Source: Aphanizomenon flos-aquae FACHB-1287 (GTDB lineage Bacteria > Cyanobacteriota > Cyanobacteriia > Cyanobacteriales > Nostocaceae). From it: a DNA stretch of 64,000 nt. The stretch is from positions 1-64,000 of the forward strand of contig NZ_JACJTO010000008.1 of assembly GCF_014698755.1 (NCBI RefSeq). Direction: 5' to 3'. The notes under the pieces were generated by a model that ran no database searches, had not been told where the DNA came from, and saw nothing but the letters and a program-made list of their open reading frames with translations. Of the stretch, positions 16,841 through 26,079 are shown one piece after another; within the stretch, counting starts at the first letter, position 1, and each line of letters starts with the position of its first letter. Made by a program: the position numbers and the translations under genes.

Positions 16841-18292
16841 GTGGTTAAAGATAATGCTGAAAATAACGGGTTTCATAAATCTGTAACAAGTAAAAAATTA
16901 GATTTTAAAACTAAACTAGCTTATGGGGCTGGAGATTTAGGACCTGCTATTACTGGGAATATTGCCACCTTTTACATGATGTTTTTCTTCACTAACGTGG
17001 CAGGAATTCCGGCGGGTTTGGCAGGTAGTATTTTAATGATTGGTAAAATTTGGGATGGTATCAATGATCCTATGGTGGGAATGTTGACTGATAAAACCCA
17101 ATCCCGTCGTTGGGGTCGTCGTCTACCTTGGCTTTTATATGGTGCGATTCCTTTTGGTTTTTTCTTTTTCTTGCAATGGATTGTTCCCCAATTTACTGCG
17201 GATAAAAATATTAATATTTGGTGTTTATTTTGGTATTATGTAGCTATTGGGATTGTATCTCAGGCTTTTTTTACTGTTGTGAATTTGCCTTATACAGCTA
17301 TGACTCCTGAATTAAGTCAGGATTATGATGAACGCACTAGTTTGAATAGTTTTCGGTTTACATTTTCCATTGGTGGCAGTATTTTATCATTAATTTTAGC
17401 CAAAATTATTTTTTCACAAATTACCGATCAACAACAACATTATTTAGTTTTAGCCGCAGTTTGTAGTGTAATTGCAATTTTATCATTGTATTGGTGTGTT
17501 TATGGTGTGCGCGATCGCATTTTAGCTTTTGAAGCTAAACGAATGCAATTACCAAAAGAAGCAGAAATTCCCTTTTTTGAACAGCTAAAAATCGTCTTTA
17601 GTAATAAACCCTTTCTCTTTGTCATTGCTATCTATCTTTTTTCTTGGTTAGGTGTGCAAATCACAGCCAGTATTATTCCCTATTTTGTCATTAATTGTAT
17701 GGGTATGCAAGAAGGAGATATACCCACAGTTATGATTGCGGTCCAAGGAACGGCTTTATTTATGTTATTTATTTGGAGTTATTTAAGTCAAAAAATTGGT
17801 AAAAAACTGGTCTATTTTCTAGGAATGAGTTGCTGGATTATTGCTGCTATTGGATTATTTTTTTTACAGTCAAATCAAGTTGGGTTAATGTATGTTATGG
17901 CTGTAATGGCAGGTGTGGGAGTTTCTACAGCTTATCTAATTCCTTGGTCAATGATACCTGATGTGATTGAATTAGATGAATTGCAAACTGGACAACGACG
18001 GGAAGGTATTTTCTATGGTTTCATGGTTTTATTACAAAAATTTGGTTTAGCTTTTGGGCTATTTTTGGTCGGTAATACCTTACAAGCCTATGGTTTTAAA
18101 GAAACTGTTGCTGGACAAAGTTCCTTACCCATACAACCAGAATCTGCACTTTTAGCCATTCGTATCGTTGTTGGACCCATACCAACTGTTTGTTTAATTG
18201 TAGGTTTGGTTTTAGTCTATTTCTATCCCATTACCCGCGAAATGCACGCAGAAATTATGTTAAAACTGCAAGAAAAACGAGAGAGAATATAA
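16841..18292 (+). CDS. MFS transporter, GPH (MelB-like) sugar:cation symporter family
   Basis: A 483-residue 12-helix carrier. The N-terminus LAYGAGDLGPAITGN and the KIWDGINDPMVGMLTDKTQSRRWGRRLPW segment are hallmarks of the glycoside-pentoside-hexuronide:cation symporter family, including the Asp residues used for cation coupling in MelB. A second-half equivalent is IPWSMIPDVIELDELQTGQRREGIFYG. Substrate is probably a sugar or glycoside; it cannot be named from sequence. The start is a GTG at 16841, because the nearby ATG at 16828 is out of frame and soon stops. No sugar catabolic genes are adjacent. Confidence 0.88.
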   Translation: MVKDNAENNGFHKSVTSKKLDFKTKLAYGAGDLGPAITGNIATFYMMFFFTNVAGIPAGLAGSILMIGKIWDGINDPMVGMLTDKTQSRRWGRRLPWLLYGAIPFGFFFFLQWIVPQFTADKNINIWCLFWYYVAIGIVSQAFFTVVNLPYTAMTPELSQDYDERTSLNSFRFTFSIGGSILSLILAKIIFSQITDQQQHYLVLAAVCSVIAILSLYWCVYGVRDRILAFEAKRMQLPKEAEIPFFEQLKIVFSNKPFLFVIAIYLFSWLGVQITASIIPYFVINCMGMQEGDIPTVMIAVQGTALFMLFIWSYLSQKIGKKLVYFLGMSCWIIAAIGLFFLQSNQVGLMYVMAVMAGVGVSTAYLIPWSMIPDVIELDELQTGQRREGIFYGFMVLLQKFGLAFGLFLVGNTLQAYGFKETVAGQSSLPIQPESALLAIRIVVGPIPTVCLIVGLVLVYFYPITREMHAEIMLKLQEKRERI

Positions 18293-18488
18293 AGATTTAA
18301 AAGTTTTATATCAGCGGGTAAAGAATAGTGAACAGAGTTGAAAATTTTTTGGTGGGAAATACCCACCTTACATAATATTGCAAAAATCAAATATTATTTC
18401 CATCTCAATTATCTCTGTTCAATGTTATAATTAACCAAGTTAGATGATTAATAAGTAAATCTCCCAAAAAATACTAGAGAATAAAACT

Positions 18489-18932
18489 ATGACATCATCT
18501 CTTTATGACACCGATTACAACCAATGGACACAAGATACTATCCAACAAATCCAAAACCGTGATTTTGAAAGCATAGATTGGGATAGCTTAATCGAAGAAC
18601 TAGAAATTATGGGTAAAAACGACAAACGCGCCCTAATTAGTCTTTTAACCCGTGTTCTAGAACATCTCCTCAAATTGTCTTACTGGGAATCTGAAAACAC
18701 AAGATCCGGTAATCACTGGGCTGCGGAAATTGTTAACTTTCGCGCCCAAATTCAAGGACGTTTGGAAGATAGTCCTAGTCTTAATTCTCAATTACAAACG
18801 TTCTACGAAAAAGCTCATCCCGTCGCTATTAAATCCGTTTCTAAGTTATGTCCACTTCCCCCAGATGCTCAGATTAGCCTCTCGCAAGCCCTAGATGACA
18901 ACTGGTTTCCTAATGATATCTCAAATGATTAA
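18489..18932 (+). CDS. DUF29 family protein
   Basis: A 147-residue protein with the DUF29 pattern: LYDTDYNQWTQDTIQQI at the N-terminus, then DWDSLIEELEIMGKNDKRALISLLTRVLEHLLKLSYW and a Trp-containing helix. DUF29 is widespread and multicopy in cyanobacteria; function unknown. It lies 12 nt upstream of argS, so the two may share a transcript. A second, more divergent member occurs at 42815. Confidence 0.87.
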   Translation: MTSSLYDTDYNQWTQDTIQQIQNRDFESIDWDSLIEELEIMGKNDKRALISLLTRVLEHLLKLSYWESENTRSGNHWAAEIVNFRAQIQGRLEDSPSLNSQLQTFYEKAHPVAIKSVSKLCPLPPDAQISLSQALDDNWFPNDISND

Positions 18933-18944
18933 ACATCTTACATA

Positions 18945-20735
18945 ATGAACGCTACACAAGAACAACTAAAACTCAAATTAACACAGGCTTTAGTAGCTGC
19001 TTTTGGTGCTGATTATACCAATACAGATCCAATTTTGGTTTCCGCAAGTAATCCTAAATTTGGTGACTATCAAGCTAATGTGGCTTTATCCTTGAGTAAA
19101 AAGTTAGGAAAGCCACCCAGAATTATCGCTGGGGAAATTGTCAATAAACTAGATGTATCTGATATTTGTGAACCTCCAGAAATTGCTGGACCCGGTTTTA
19201 TTAACCTCAAATTACAAACATCTTATTTAGAAGCACAACTTAACGCCATTCAATTAGATTCTAGATTGGGAATACCTAAAGCGACAATTCCCCAAAAGCA
19301 AATTGTGGATTTTTCCAGTCCCAATATTGCTAAAGAAATGCACGTTGGACATTTACGTTCTACTATTATTGGTGATTCTATTGCCCGGATTTTAGAATTT
19401 TGTGGTCATGATGTTTTGCGGTTAAATCATGTTGGTGATTGGGGTACACAATTTGGGATGTTAATTACTCATCTTGTTGATTGTTATCCCGATCTACAGG
19501 GTATTATGTTTATGGAAACTCCTCTAGGCAACTATTTACTTGGTGATGTAAATATAGGAGACTTGGTTGAGTTCTATAGAGAGTCTAAGAAGAAATTTGA
19601 TAACGATGAAGAATTTCGAGAAAGATCCCGAAAAGCAGTAGTAAGCCTACAATCCGGGGATAAATTCACAAAAGACGCATGGGATCTTCTTTGTGAGGCT
19701 TCTCGAAAGGAATTTAAAATCATTTATGATTTACTGAATATCAAATTAATAGAAAGAGGTGAATCTTTTTATAATCCTTTATTACCAAAAGTTGTTAAAG
19801 ATTTAGCAGCAACAGGATTGTTAGAAGAAAGTCAAGGGGCAAAATGTGTTTTCTTAGATGGTTTTACAAATAGAGAAGGTAATCCTTTACCCTTAATTGT
19901 CCAAAAATCAGACGGTGGTTATAACTACGCAACCACAGATTTAGCAGCCTTACGTTATCGGATTCAAGAAGATAAAGCCAAGCGGATTGTTTATGTAACA
20001 GACGAAGGACAATCTAACCATTTTTCCCAATTTTTCCAAGTAGCAAAAAAAGCAAATTGGATTCCTAATGATGTGGAATTAGTTCATGTTCCTTTTGGGT
20101 TAGTATTAGGAGAAGATGGAAAAAAATTCAAAACTCGTTCTGGGGACACTGTGCGGTTACGAGATTTATTAGATGAAGCTATTAACCGCGCTCGTGCAGA
20201 CATAGAAAAGAGATTACAAGAAGACGGACGCACAGAAACAGAAGAATTTATTCAAAATGTCGCGGAAGTTGTGGGAATTAGTGCTGTTAAATATGCAGAT
20301 TTGAGCCAAAATCGCACCAGCAGTTATGTCTTTAGTTATGATAAAATGTTATCTCTAAAAGGCAATACAGCGCCTTATCTTCTCTATGCTTATGTGAGGA
20401 TTCAAGGTATTAGTCGTCAAGGTAATATTGATTTTGCAAACTTGGGAATAAATCGTCAAATCTTACTAAAAGAAGATGCAGAATTAACTTTAGGTAAACA
20501 TCTTCTGCAACTTGATGAAGTAATTAAAGAAGTTGAGCAGGATTTATTACCAAATCGTTTGTGTGATTATTTGTATCAACTCAGCGATAAGTTTAACAAA
20601 TTTTATGAAAATTGCCCTGTTCTCAAATCAGAAGAACCTGCAAGAACTTCACGGTTAATGTTATGTGATTTAACTGCAAAAACTCTCAAGTTGGGATTAT
20701 CTTTATTAGGAATTAAGGTATTAGAAAGAATGTAA
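18945..20735 (+). CDS. argS: Arginyl-tRNA synthetase
   Basis: Charges tRNA-Arg. The 596-residue class I synthetase has an N-terminal ArgRS additional domain ([24 protein letters not shown]), the HIGH-type motif [12 protein letters not shown] at about residue 130, the [15 protein letters not shown] segment, a degenerate KMSKS region at [20 protein letters not shown] (about 385) and a C-terminal helical anticodon domain ending in [18 protein letters not shown]. Length is normal. It starts shortly after a DUF29 gene, and a hairpin at 20751-20773 follows. Confidence 0.97.
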   Translation: MNATQEQLKLKLTQALVAAFGADYTNTDPILVSASNPKFGDYQANVALSLSKKLGKPPRIIAGEIVNKLDVSDICEPPEIAGPGFINLKLQTSYLEAQLNAIQLDSRLGIPKATIPQKQIVDFSSPNIAKEMHVGHLRSTIIGDSIARILEFCGHDVLRLNHVGDWGTQFGMLITHLVDCYPDLQGIMFMETPLGNYLLGDVNIGDLVEFYRESKKKFDNDEEFRERSRKAVVSLQSGDKFTKDAWDLLCEASRKEFKIIYDLLNIKLIERGESFYNPLLPKVVKDLAATGLLEESQGAKCVFLDGFTNREGNPLPLIVQKSDGGYNYATTDLAALRYRIQEDKAKRIVYVTDEGQSNHFSQFFQVAKKANWIPNDVELVHVPFGLVLGEDGKKFKTRSGDTVRLRDLLDEAINRARADIEKRLQEDGRTETEEFIQNVAEVVGISAVKYADLSQNRTSSYVFSYDKMLSLKGNTAPYLLYAYVRIQGISRQGNIDFANLGINRQILLKEDAELTLGKHLLQLDEVIKEVEQDLLPNRLCDYLYQLSDKFNKFYENCPVLKSEEPARTSRLMLCDLTAKTLKLGLSLLGIKVLERM

Positions 20736-21129
20736 ATAGAAGCAGCGATAGGGGTTTAGCAGTGCTAAATCCTGACATAATATTAAACATATTCAATTAT
20801 TAAATATTCCGAAGTTCAAATTTGTCTAGGAGGAATTTTCAAACCCACAGGATAATTGAATATGTCAAGTTTTGTAACCACCCCGAAAAGGTCGAAAAAT
20901 CGAATTAGAGTTTTTATTAACCACCCCTAAATCAATTCTTGTTCTGTTTACAGAAGTTCCCCTTACAATAGAATAGGGTAAGTTTTGCAGAGGATATTAA
21001 AGCATTTGCAATCAAGAAATAGTGATCTAATTTGAAATTATAAATCACTATCAACTTTTGAAACACCCTCTTAATAGTAGATAAGTTTGTATCTCATAAC
21101 ACTTGGAAGTTCTGTACAATATAAAAGCT
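20736..21129. other. Spacer after argS with repeat-like hairpin
   Basis: About 390 nt without a gene. A hairpin GGTTTAGC/GCTAAATCC at 20751-20773 sits just after argS and could aid termination; it looks like a common cyanobacterial dispersed element. A segment near 20847-20885 (acccacaggataattgaata then tgtcaagttttgtaac) recurs in degenerate form near 22984 and 45768. Confidence 0.45.
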
Positions 21130-21690
21130 TCAAGAGTGAATAATTTTTTTGATTGAATTAATAAAATGATAAAAACTGCGGGAGCGATCATTTTCAATGT
21201 TCAAATAAGGTGCTATTATTGGTGAACCGTTGATTTTCTGGTATTCAGGTACAAGGGATTTTAATTCTTTAGATGGATTTTCAAGATGATCAGGATTTCG
21301 GAATTTATTTTTATTTTGTAGTGATGAAATATTGTTTTTATTATAAGCTTTTTCTACCGCTGCTAAATCAGCAAGATACCAGCTTTCCAATTCACGACAA
21401 GCAATACGCACAATAGATTGACATTTATTTGCTGTTTCGCATTTTTGTTGAAGATTTGTTTTAATAACTTGACAATCTCCAGAATCTTGATCACGCAAAA
21501 TTATAAATTTTGCATGAGGATTGTTATATCCTTGAAGTTTTCGTATTATCTGCTTTTCCATATCTTGTTTACCTTCAAAAACAATATAGCGAACAACTAT
21601 ATCTTTTATTTCTACAATAATCTTAGGTAAAATACCTTCAATCATTGCTTTTGCAGATGGTTCTTCTAGCAAGAAAACAAGCTCTATCAT
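21130..21690 (-). CDS. DUF4276-like protein (Toprim-like) paired with AAA ATPase
   Basis: A 186-residue protein. The N-terminal strand ends in acidic residues (LVFLLEEPSAKAM, Glu9/Glu10), and ILRDQDSGDC carries Asp67, Asp69 and Asp72. This fits the acidic pattern of DUF4276/Toprim-like nuclease domains. A conserved-looking CRELESWYLADL motif follows at about residue 98. The start codon overlaps the stop of the ATPase gene by four bases, so the two proteins are almost certainly made together. AAA plus Toprim-like pairs resemble split OLD-family or PARIS-like defence modules. Nuclease function is inferred, not shown. Confidence 0.72.
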   Translation of the reverse strand: MIELVFLLEEPSAKAMIEGILPKIIVEIKDIVVRYIVFEGKQDMEKQIIRKLQGYNNPHAKFIILRDQDSGDCQVIKTNLQQKCETANKCQSIVRIACRELESWYLADLAAVEKAYNKNNISSLQNKNKFRNPDHLENPSKELKSLVPEYQKINGSPIIAPYLNIENDRSRSFYHFINSIKKIIHS

Positions 21691-22874
21691 AGCGGGTCTG
21701 CTCCCTCAAAAAAACCCTGTCTCCATAAATAACCAAGTTTATCACCTTCATTCATGTAAGTTGTGATTTGTTCATCATCACTCGCTCGTTTAACTACTGT
21801 ATAACCTCTTTCTTTTTGTAGCCAAAATACCTCTTCTAGTTCGCAACCATTTAAAAAATCAGGGGAATGAGTGGAGACAAAAACTTGACCTCCCTTACGT
21901 GCATATTCTCGAAATTCTTCTGCAAGTTCGTAAAGAAGTTTGGGGTAAAGTTGATTTTCTGGTTCTTCCACACATAGCAAAGGATGAGGTTTTGGGTCAT
22001 ACAAAAGCACTAAATAAGCAAACATTTTGATAGTTCCATCAGAAACATATCGGGCTAAAAAAGGATCATGAAAATCACCATCTTTAAACCGCAGCAATAC
22101 CCGTCCTTCCTCGGTAATTTTAGAATCAACTTCGCTAATACCTGGAACTCTCTGTTTTAGTTTTTTAATAATTTTCTGGAAAATATCAGAATGTCTTTTA
22201 TAGAGAAATTCCGTCACCATTGCCAAGTTTTCACCCTCTTTGGAAAGATGTTCTGCATAACTAGATTCCCGTTCTGGTCGCGCTTGTTGAATATGAAAAT
22301 CGGAAATATGCCAATTTTCAAGTAAATCACCAATTGCTTTACTTGCAGGGAATTTTTCAAATTGTGCTAAACCTTTTAATGCTAAAATATCTGGTGATTT
22401 TAACTCGTGGTCTTCTCGTTTTAATTCTTTTTCATCTATAACCTGATCAGGTTCATTAATAACAGCTTGTCCTTTACCTTTGGAAAAATCAATAAACCTC
22501 CAGGGCTGACCTTTACTCCCTCTTCGGTATTGAAGAATCTCTCTTTCTATGATAGGACGACCATCTTCTTCATTGATTTTCAAAGAATAAGTAATTAAGG
22601 GTGATTTATCAGTTAGACGAAATTTTAATTCAATTTCTATGGGTCCGGTTGAATTGCGGCTTTTTACTTCCTGAAATCCTCGACCTCCTCCTAATCTCGT
22701 GAGAGCAACATGAACATTATCGGTTAAAGCATCTTTGAGAAAACTGAACACATTAAAAAGTGTGGTTTTACCAGTACCATTTGCACCGACAAAAACGCAC
22801 ATTTTAGGAATTTTTTTAATTTCCACATTTTTGAAAGCTTTAAAGTTTTTTAAGTGGATACTTTCGATTTTCAT
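21687..22874 (-). CDS. AAA family ATPase (OLD/RecF-like), putative defence module
   Basis: A 395-residue ATPase of the SMC/RecF/OLD type. It has Walker A GANGTGKT at residues 30-37 after the KIESIHLKNFKAF start. A signature-like RYVSDGTIKMFAYLVLL segment at about 285 is followed by Walker B LLCVEEPENQLYP near 310 and the switch motif FVSTHSPDFL near 345. The insert between them lacks a long coiled coil. Its stop overlaps the start of the DUF4276-like gene. Neighbouring genes are housekeeping (argS and a cobalamin-binding protein), so the pair looks like an inserted cassette. Confidence 0.85.
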   Translation of the reverse strand: MKIESIHLKNFKAFKNVEIKKIPKMCVFVGANGTGKTTLFNVFSFLKDALTDNVHVALTRLGGGRGFQEVKSRNSTGPIEIELKFRLTDKSPLITYSLKINEEDGRPIIEREILQYRRGSKGQPWRFIDFSKGKGQAVINEPDQVIDEKELKREDHELKSPDILALKGLAQFEKFPASKAIGDLLENWHISDFHIQQARPERESSYAEHLSKEGENLAMVTEFLYKRHSDIFQKIIKKLKQRVPGISEVDSKITEEGRVLLRFKDGDFHDPFLARYVSDGTIKMFAYLVLLYDPKPHPLLCVEEPENQLYPKLLYELAEEFREYARKGGQVFVSTHSPDFLNGCELEEVFWLQKERGYTVVKRASDDEQITTYMNEGDKLGYLWRQGFFEGADPL

Positions 22875-23020
22875 GACTCACCATTAAACGATTTTCTGAA
22901 TAGTAATATTTTCTTTGCCCATTTTATTTAATTATCACCAAATTACTACACCAAAATATTATTTGTTTCCACAGAGAACGCAAACCCACGGGATACTTAA
23001 ATATATAAGTCTATTTTAAC

Positions 23021-23049
23021 ATATCCCCTCCTCAACAAGTCGGGGATAT
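23021..23049. terminator. Hairpin of a dispersed repeat family
   Basis: Arms ATATCCCC and GGGGATAT enclose a 13-nt loop. Related hairpins are at 47836-47868 and 61730-61760. All three sit at gene ends or between genes and could serve as bidirectional terminators. Confidence 0.55.
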
Positions 23050-23053
23050 AAAA

Positions 23054-23152
23054 CTAATTATCTACTTTTATTGCTGTTTTCGGTACAGATACAAGAGTAA
23101 ATACGGTTAAGATAGGTAATACAGCTACTTTCAAAATTTGACCTGTCTTCAT
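23054..23152 (-). CDS. Possible 32-residue hydrophobic peptide
   Basis: ATG at 23152 is preceded by GGTGGG three bases upstream. The product begins MKTGQILKVAVLPILTVFTL and ends with a short basic and acidic tail. The stop lies five bases from a hairpin at 23021-23049, so start, frame and terminator line up as a small gene. The hydrophobic stretch could be a single membrane helix or signal sequence. Chance occurrence cannot be excluded for such a short frame. Confidence 0.3.
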   Translation of the reverse strand: MKTGQILKVAVLPILTVFTLVSVPKTAIKVDN

Positions 23153-23382
23153 AGACCCACCGATTATCGCTTATATTTTAATCATAATGTAACTGCGTAT
23201 TCGTGTCTAGAATAAAATTTTGTAGCCTTGCGTCTTAGCAGAAAACATAAATACTAACATCCTTAAGATAGATACCCACCCTCAGAAAATATGCAACAAT
23301 AAAAGTAGAAGCGTCTGTTAAAAAACTTAACACCATTTTCTATTTTTAACTCCTGAATTCCTACTACCAGGGGGGTGAGACT

Positions 23383-24315
23383 ATGATTGATACGAGTAAC
23401 GATATAAGAATTGTTTCTTTAATTCCAAGCGCTACGGAAATTGTTGCTAAACTGGGTTTATCTGATGCTATAGTGGGCAGGTCTCATGAATGTGACTATC
23501 CTCCAGAGGTAATTAACCTCCCAGTTTGTACCCAAGCGCGATTGAATGGCCACGCTAAAAGCGGTTCTATTGACAAGGAAATCAATGATATATTACAATC
23601 TGCCTTGAGTATCCACGAAATCAACGTTGATGTTTTAGAGAAACTCCATCCTACCCACATTATCACCCAAGATCAATGTAACATCTGTTCTGTAAGTTTA
23701 CTGGACGTAGAAAAAGCAGTTGCCCAACTTACCCACAGTTCACCGCAAATAATTTCCTTACAGCCTAACACATTAGAAGATCTTTGGAGCGATATTGAAC
23801 GAGTTAGTCACACATTTGGGGTAGATTCAGTAGAAATACTGGAAAATCTAGAAGCCCGTGTCAGAATTTGTAAGCGCAAACTGCAAGGGCTACCTGTGAC
23901 CGAAATGCCTAAAGTGGCTTGTATTGAATGGACTGAACCTTTGATGACTGCTGCAAATTGGGTTCCCGAATTAATCCACTTAGCAGGGGGACAACCATTA
24001 TTTAGTCTCATGGGTGGACCTGCTACTCTTGTCAAATGGGAAGCACTAATAGCCAGTAACCCAGATGTGATTATTTTCATGCCCTGTGGCTTTGATTTAA
24101 ATCGGACTCAGTTAGAGGCCGACATATTAACTCAACGTCCAGAATGGAAAAAACTTCATGCAGCTCAAACTGGGAGGGTTTTCATTACTGATGGTAATGC
24201 TTATTTTAACCGTCCTGGTCCGCGATTGGTGGATTCTTTGGAGATTTTAGCAGAAATATTGCATCCTGACATCTTCGACTATGGTTATAAAGGTACTGGT
24301 TGGCAACCTTTATAA
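23383..24315 (+). CDS. Cobalamin-binding periplasmic-binding-fold protein (BtuF-like)
   Basis: A 310-residue protein with a class III substrate-binding fold. It has RIVSLIPSATEIVAKLGL at the N-terminus, a GRSHECDYPPEV motif, THIITQDQCNICSVS near residue 105, and a second lobe with EWTEPLMTAANWVPELIHLAGG and NPDVIIFMPCGFD. No signal peptide is present, as in the soluble QDQC-type members, so it may be cytoplasmic. Binding of a corrinoid is by family annotation. A strong GGGGGG-type ribosome-binding site precedes the ATG. No BtuC or BtuD gene is adjacent. Confidence 0.8.
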   Translation: MIDTSNDIRIVSLIPSATEIVAKLGLSDAIVGRSHECDYPPEVINLPVCTQARLNGHAKSGSIDKEINDILQSALSIHEINVDVLEKLHPTHIITQDQCNICSVSLLDVEKAVAQLTHSSPQIISLQPNTLEDLWSDIERVSHTFGVDSVEILENLEARVRICKRKLQGLPVTEMPKVACIEWTEPLMTAANWVPELIHLAGGQPLFSLMGGPATLVKWEALIASNPDVIIFMPCGFDLNRTQLEADILTQRPEWKKLHAAQTGRVFITDGNAYFNRPGPRLVDSLEILAEILHPDIFDYGYKGTGWQPL

Positions 24316-24376
24316 CAAGTAAGCAAATAACATGATTTTAGATAGGTAAGAGGTTTCTGAAATTGGGAATTCTTGC

Positions 24377-25891
24377 CTATTTGCTAATGTTATTCCGCGT
24401 GTATCTGTGCTTGACACCCACAGGAAAATATTCAATATCACCAGCAGATTTTAATTCTACTACAGGGGTTTGATATTGTGGGGAAACATAATTAGCAAAT
24501 TCACTATTAAGACGCAATAATTGAGTGAGAATAGCAGCAGTTATAGATAATCTTTTCTCCTCTTTATCTTCTATTCCTGGGGCTAATTCTACCACCACAG
24601 ATAAAAAGCGGTTTTTGTCTAGGTCTTCCTTGACCTGTAATACAAATTTACCCGTTACCCATTCTCTAATGATTGGTTGTTCTAATCCTACTGTCACATT
24701 TTCTGGATAAATATTTGCACCAAAATAGGAAACTGTAAAGTTAGAACGTCCGAAAACATAGACAAAAGGTAATTGATGAATTCCGCGATAATTTTGTAAT
24801 TTGGTCAAAGGATTAAAATCCCAAGCTGCTAAAAATTCTAGCATTTCTGCATAGGTAATTAATCCCCCATGATCAAGAATACTATATCTAATTAAAGGAA
24901 CACCATTATTACCAGAAAATAATAAATTTCCATTTTCAACTTCAAAGAAACGACTGCTAGGATCATACTGAACTAAAGTAGGTAAACGCGACTCACCAAA
25001 TAATGCTTTAGCTGCTTCAGGAGTATCTGCTAAAAACCGCCGAATACAAATACTTAAAGGGGTTTCGTTACCTAAAACTCCCGCGTCTGCTGTTCCATAC
25101 AAAGAAGCAAAATCATCACAGGGATTTTCAGAACCGATTCTTTCTGCTACTAGATTTCGCCATTCTTCACTAAATACTTCTCCGGCCATTACCAATTTAA
25201 TATTATATTGTTTCCATGGCATTTTTTGAGCAAGACCAGTATCAATAACATCTTTTAAAAACGGTGGATATCCTAATAATACAACTTGCTGAAATTTACC
25301 TCCTAATTCCTGGACAATTCGCAAAATTTCCAGTTTATTATTACCGGGAGTAATGACAGTAATGGGATAACCTTTAGCAGCTAAATGACGACAACAATTA
25401 GCAGTAAACATTCCTCCTACCCAAGTTCCCAAGGCAAAACAAATTACTGCTAAAGTAGGTTGAGAATCTGCATGAAAACTATCATGAAAAATTTGCTCAA
25501 AGCGGGTAGCTATTTGTAATTCGTCAGTGAAGAAACGCGGCCAAAATGTGGATTTTCCAGTAGAACCAGAGGAAGCAGCTATAAAATCACAGTTTTCTAA
25601 TTTCCCATGATAACATAATTCAGATATAGGGTATTTTGATATATAATTCTCTTTATTAATTTTCGGTAATTTCTGGAAATCTGCTAAAGTTTGAATAGTA
25701 TCTGAATTGATTCCAGCAGTTGTTAAAAATTCTTGATATGCAGGTACATTAGCAGCAACATTTTGAAATAAATTTATAATCGTTGCTTCTATCTGATCAT
25801 GGTCGTAGTGTTGGAGTTTCTGCTCTAGAGGAACAGATATAAAATTGCTAAGTTCTTGAATTGTTTGTTGGGTTTGTAATTGCGGCTTCAT
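24377..25891 (-). CDS. Phenylacetate-CoA ligase-like adenylate-forming protein
   Basis: A 504-residue member of the ANL superfamily. The P-loop AASSGSTGKSTFWPRF lies near residue 110. Later come SLYGTADAGVLGNETP (about 270), LIRYSILDHGG and YVFGRSNFTVSYFGANIYPENV near residue 395, as in phenylacetate-CoA ligase or coenzyme F390 synthetase-like proteins. It should activate a carboxylate as an acyl-adenylate; the substrate is unknown. I prefer the ATG at 25891 (MKPQLQTQQ) over one six codons upstream. It stands alone, convergent with the cobalamin-binding gene. Confidence 0.8.
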   Translation of the reverse strand: MKPQLQTQQTIQELSNFISVPLEQKLQHYDHDQIEATIINLFQNVAANVPAYQEFLTTAGINSDTIQTLADFQKLPKINKENYISKYPISELCYHGKLENCDFIAASSGSTGKSTFWPRFFTDELQIATRFEQIFHDSFHADSQPTLAVICFALGTWVGGMFTANCCRHLAAKGYPITVITPGNNKLEILRIVQELGGKFQQVVLLGYPPFLKDVIDTGLAQKMPWKQYNIKLVMAGEVFSEEWRNLVAERIGSENPCDDFASLYGTADAGVLGNETPLSICIRRFLADTPEAAKALFGESRLPTLVQYDPSSRFFEVENGNLLFSGNNGVPLIRYSILDHGGLITYAEMLEFLAAWDFNPLTKLQNYRGIHQLPFVYVFGRSNFTVSYFGANIYPENVTVGLEQPIIREWVTGKFVLQVKEDLDKNRFLSVVVELAPGIEDKEEKRLSITAAILTQLLRLNSEFANYVSPQYQTPVVELKSAGDIEYFPVGVKHRYTRNNISK

Positions 25892-26079
25892 AATTTTATA
25901 TATAAACATATCTGAGTATATCAGAAAATAATACAGGAATCAGAAATTTAATTGAGGACTTACGCAAAATATTCGTCAAACCTTCATTTTTCTGTGTTCT
26001 CTGGGATTGATAAAAATTTGCGTAAATCGTTTTGGAACTATTGTATAACTTAATTAGCCCTAATTTATCTCCTAGCATT

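Larger units (their letters stand above)
22875..23382. other. 508-nt spacer with a hairpin and a possible tiny gene
   Basis: This stretch lies upstream of both divergent neighbours. It contains a clean hairpin at 23021-23049, a 32-codon minus-strand frame at 23054-23152, and a degenerate copy of the dispersed motif also seen near 20847 and 45768. The rest is AT-rich and probably holds the promoter for the cobalamin-binding protein gene. Confidence 0.4.
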
